Part shown: one piece after another, positions 59,742 through 64,000 of the stretch
How positions within the stretch are numbered: position 1 is the first letter of the stretch
Layout: each line of letters begins with the position of its first letter
Source of the DNA: Mycoplasma haemocanis str. Illinois
Lineage (GTDB): Bacteria > Bacillota_I > Bacilli_A > Mycoplasmatales > Mycoplasmoidaceae
Length of the DNA stretch: 64,000 nt
Assembly (NCBI RefSeq): GCF_000238995.1
Contig: NC_016638.1
Coordinates: forward strand, 806,001-870,000
Direction: 5' to 3'
Made by a program: the position numbers and the translations under genes
Notes under the pieces: generated by a model
Seen by the model: the letters and a program-made list of their open reading frames with translations, nothing else
Told to the model about the DNA's origin: nothing
Databases searched by the model: none

Positions 59742-61036
59742 TACTTTCCGATACAAAAATTATCAAATAAGTGATTTATCTTCTCAAAACTATCTTGCTT
59801 TAGACCCACAATTCTGCAAAGATGATCATAAGAAAAATTTAAATGTTCTGCTATTAAATCCAAAGATAGAGCTTCCAGAGATTTCTCCAACTCTAAACAA
59901 CTATTATTTAAGTGATTTATTCCTTCCTGAGATTTTATGCCCACCGAAGAATAATTCTCCTGTAAGTGGATTCTAAGCAATTTTAAGAATTCAACGATTT
60001 CTGAATTCTTAACGGAAATGCAATTATTCTCATTAATATGCGGGAATAAATCGGACTTAGTGAAGATTGTGATTACTGGCTTACCCCCAAATTCCGAAAC
60101 CAATTCTTTAGTATCTTTCTTATCCTCTAACGAAATTAGATGAACCAATAAATCAGCATTTTTGATTGCATCCTTGCTCTTTTTAATAGATTCATTAGTT
60201 AAGAAGTCATCAACTTCGTATATTCCTGCAGTATCCACCAAAGTTAATAAATAATCATCAAATTGATAATCTACTTCTACAGTATCTCTAGTAGTTCCTG
60301 CTTCTTCAGAAACAATGATCTTCTCTCTCCCTATTAAATAATTTATCAATGAAGACTTTCCTGCATTTGGTCTCCCCACAAAAACTACTCTAAATCCTGA
60401 TAATTTTTGCTTCTTCGAGGAATTTAGAAAAAATAAGAGTTTTGAATGTAAAGACCTGATTCTCTCCTGAATATTCTCCTTAAATTTAGAATCCTCAACC
60501 TCTATATCTGGAGGATAATCTATATTCAGTTCACATTCAGATCTAATAGCCGATATCTCTTCTATAAAGGAATGTACCAATTTAGAAGTAGCTCCTTTTA
60601 TCTCTTCAACAAAAGAATAAATCTCTCCCTCTGAATTAGCGGAAAATAAATTTCCAATACTGATAGCCTGATTCAGATCTATCTTATTATTAAGAAAGGC
60701 CCTTTTAGTAAACTCCCCCCTCTTGGCATAAACAGCTCCACTTTTTAGAAGCTCCTCAATTATTAACTTGGATATTAAATTATTTCCATGACAACTAATC
60801 TCTATGCAATCCTCTCCTGTATAGGAGTGTGGGGCATAGAATTTAGAAAGTACTACTTGATCTATTAACCTATTATTTCTGGATTTTATAAAGGTAACTT
60901 GAATCCTATCTTCAGTTCTAGAAACTGGAGTTACAGATATCCTATTTAAGATTTCAAAAGTATCCGGTCCCGATACTCTAATTACATGAAGAGCCCCTAT
61001 TCCTGGAGGAGTAGCTAAAGCTACAATGGTGGACAC
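59741..61036 (-). CDS. mnmE: tRNA modification GTPase MnmE
   Basis: Makes cmnm5U34 with MnmG (431 aa). The start STIVALATPPGIGALHVIRVSGPD and the formyl-THF domain (SYTGEDCIEISCHGN) are typical. Embedded G domain: GRPNAGKSSLINYLIG, EAGTTRDTVE, DTAGIYE, FTKSD. The C-terminal CIGK carries the catalytic Cys. GTG start at 61036 follows the unknown gene by zero bases. Confidence 0.96.
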   Translation of the reverse strand: MSTIVALATPPGIGALHVIRVSGPDTFEILNRISVTPVSRTEDRIQVTFIKSRNNRLIDQVVLSKFYAPHSYTGEDCIEISCHGNNLISKLIIEELLKSGAVYAKRGEFTKRAFLNNKIDLNQAISIGNLFSANSEGEIYSFVEEIKGATSKLVHSFIEEISAIRSECELNIDYPPDIEVEDSKFKENIQERIRSLHSKLLFFLNSSKKQKLSGFRVVFVGRPNAGKSSLINYLIGREKIIVSEEAGTTRDTVEVDYQFDDYLLTLVDTAGIYEVDDFLTNESIKKSKDAIKNADLLVHLISLEDKKDTKELVSEFGGKPVITIFTKSDLFPHINENNCISVKNSEIVEFLKLLRIHLQENYSSVGIKSQEGINHLNNSCLELEKSLEALSLDLIAEHLNFSYDHLCRIVGLKQDSFEKINHLFDNFCIGK

Positions 61037-61678
61037 CTAACTATTAAGATTAACAAAGAAAGAGAAAATTACATATTCAGACTTATTTCCAAAAATCTCA
61101 AATACTTTATTCTTCCAGTCCCACGTATTATCCACTAACTCCATTACCTTAGAGCTATCCTTAGGAACTTCCTTCTTATATATCCTATTGATCTTTAGAA
61201 CTATATCCAACAGAGTTAAATATTTATCTAAGTCTATATCCTGATTCAACTCCTTAGCCTTTCTATAAACAATGGAATATAGATACTGATCATGGAAGTT
61301 ATCCTTTAAATCGCTACAAGCCCTAGTAATAAGTTCCCTATTATTAACTATCTCATTCTTATCCAGAAGGTATCTAATGGCACATAGAATAAAAGAGTTA
61401 TTATGCTTATAGGAGAAAATGTCAAAGTATGATTTTCAATCGAAATCAAAGTTTCTCTCTCCCTTTCTCTTGCACATAAAGGATGAGGAGATAAATATAA
61501 AGGAAGCTAGAATAAGTATTTCATCCTCGTATTCTCCAAAAATTAAGGCAGATAAATTGCCCCCTTTAAACTTAGACTTCCCAAAACAATAACTCATCTC
61601 TCCCCGAATGGAGCGGCGCATAGATAAAAAATAACACGCCTTAACAAAAAGAATTTTGAAAAATCTAGTTAGTCCCAA
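61037..61678 (-). CDS. Unrecognised 213-residue protein between rbgA and mnmE
   Basis: Frame from TTG at 61678 (an in-frame TAG precedes and no ATG is available) to TAG at 61037, with one TGA-Trp (FDFDWKSYF). The first 100 residues contain hydrophobic stretches (FFKILFVKACYFLSMRR, DEILILASFIFISSSFM) that look buried rather than clearly transmembrane. The rest is charged and helical (LLDKNEIVNNRELITRACSDL, LLDIVLKINRIYKKE). No motif recognised. It overlaps rbgA by 10 bases. Operon position between two GTPases is the only hint. Confidence 0.65.
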
Positions 61679-62446
61679 AATACGTCCCTTATTCCTCCAT
61701 TCCTAAGGAGAAACAAAAATTTCTTCTCCGCCCTTTCTAAATCAAAAGTGTTTCCTCTATGCTTGAAGTTATACCTCTTCGCAAGCATTTCTATAAAAGA
61801 TAAATAACTATCAGCAGAAAGCTCTTCCATAGACTTTGGATAATTATGCTTAAGATATCAAAAGGTGATTTCTAATATCTCCGAATACTCCTGAACATTA
61901 GAAGGAACGGCATTTATAACGATGAGCTTTCAAAGTAGTTCCGGAGATATATCCTGATAAAAAAATATACCTGGAGAATCAAAGAGTCATAAATTATCTC
62001 CCAAATAATACTGAGTAATCTTTCTAGTAATTCCGGGAGTATTTTCGGTCTTAGAGATTTTCTTATTTTTAAGAAGATTAATGAGTGTGGATTTCCCAGT
62101 ATTAGGCATTCCTACTACTAATATCTTAAAATGTGGATTTAAATATCCCGACTCCTGAAGCTTAGTCCTCTCCTCCCGTAAAGATCCTTTTATTAAATTA
62201 AGAATTCTATTTCTGTTGCTCTGAATTTTGAAATTAAAAGAATTCTCTAATCCCGAAGAGCCTACTAAATCGGATTTACTAAATATATTTAATATCTTAG
62301 ATTTGGGAAATATGCGAGATATATAAGTGCTTAAATTACTTGTTTTACTAGCTCTAACATCAACAACATTTACGACTAAATCTATTTCTCTCTTAAGCCT
62401 ATTTAAATTAGAAATGGCGTTTTTGACGTGAGATGGTAACTCTAGT

Positions 62447-62457
<11 letters not shown>
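61669..62457 (-). CDS. rbgA: Ribosome biogenesis GTPase RbgA (YlqF)
   Basis: Circularly permuted GTPase of late 50S assembly (262 aa). Motif order G5-G4-G1-G2-G3: VVDVRASKT (usual DARxP), FSKSDLV (NKxD), GMPNTGKSTLINLL, TENTPGITRK, WLFDSPGIFF with Trp from TGA. The C-terminal helical domain is present. It overlaps purA by 11 bases. Confidence 0.92.

Positions 62458-64000
<1,543 letters not shown>

Overview
The window comes from a mollicute that reads UGA as tryptophan (genetic code 4). In almost every long gene, conserved family sequence runs straight through in-frame TGA codons at positions where the family has Trp: rplB, rpoB, rpoC, lon, secY, infB, nusA, gatA, gatB, mnmE-linked tatD, purA and others. 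The AT-rich sequence, extreme gene packing, frequent TTG and GTG starts, a long tmRNA tag and glycolysis next to the RNA polymerase genes fit a reduced Mycoplasma. Purine salvage genes without visible de novo purine genes suggest the pneumoniae/hemotropic group. That placement is an inference; no rRNA gene is present to confirm it. Coordinates below treat TGA as Trp.

Layout. From 1 to 23421 almost everything is on the minus strand and reads as one continuous transcription/translation cluster. In transcription order it is rpsJ-rplC-rplD-rplW-rplB-rpsS-rplV-rpsC-rplP-rpmC-rpsQ-rplN-rplX-rplE-rpsN-rpsH-rplF-rplR-rpsE-rplO-secY-adk-map-infA-rpmJ-rpsM-rpsK-rpoA-rplQ. It then resumes with greA-rpsB-(unknown)-nusB-(4-TM protein)-nusA-infB-rbfA-(membrane protein)-obg. 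Three plus-strand items break this run: tmRNA (ssrA), a DJ-1/PfpI protein, and a small predicted lipoprotein between map and adk. Around 23.4-25.3 kb there is an interrupted small reading frame, tRNA-Thr, rplL-rplJ and the RNase P RNA. From 25.3 to 44.1 kb (minus) lie lon, tig, ruvX, rpoC, rpoB, three glycolytic genes (pyk, pfkA, eno), a trigger-factor-C-like protein and a 611-residue coiled-coil protein. From 44.1 to 52.1 kb plus-strand genes (adenosine-kinase-like, rpmE, prfA, prmC; secG, rnr, smpB) alternate with a minus block (PurB-HPRT-like fusion, ybeY, a Cys-rich mini-protein). From 52.1 kb to the end the minus strand carries tsf, gatB-gatA-gatC, hup, der, a small unknown, a choline-kinase-like gene, a lone atpC, tatD, mnmE, an unknown, rbgA, purA and the 3' part of tuf.

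Function. Most of the window is translation machinery plus ribosome-assembly GTPases (Obg, Der, RbgA, MnmE), RNA polymerase and its Nus factors, protein quality control (Lon, trigger factor, tmRNA/SmpB, RNase R) and Sec translocation (SecY, SecG). Translational coupling is dense: TAATG and TAGTG overlaps are common, and gene ends often overlap on opposite strands.

The most interesting items are: (1) a fusion of an adenylosuccinate lyase lacking its signature catalytic loop to an HPRT-like domain lacking its PRPP motif; (2) an enolase whose C-terminal tail is a 12-bp, in-frame AEDK tandem repeat; (3) a tmRNA with a long atypical tag together with a shortened SmpB; (4) a lone, truncated ATP synthase epsilon gene; (5) several unrecognised small genes, including a 52-residue Cys-rich protein and a predicted lipoprotein.
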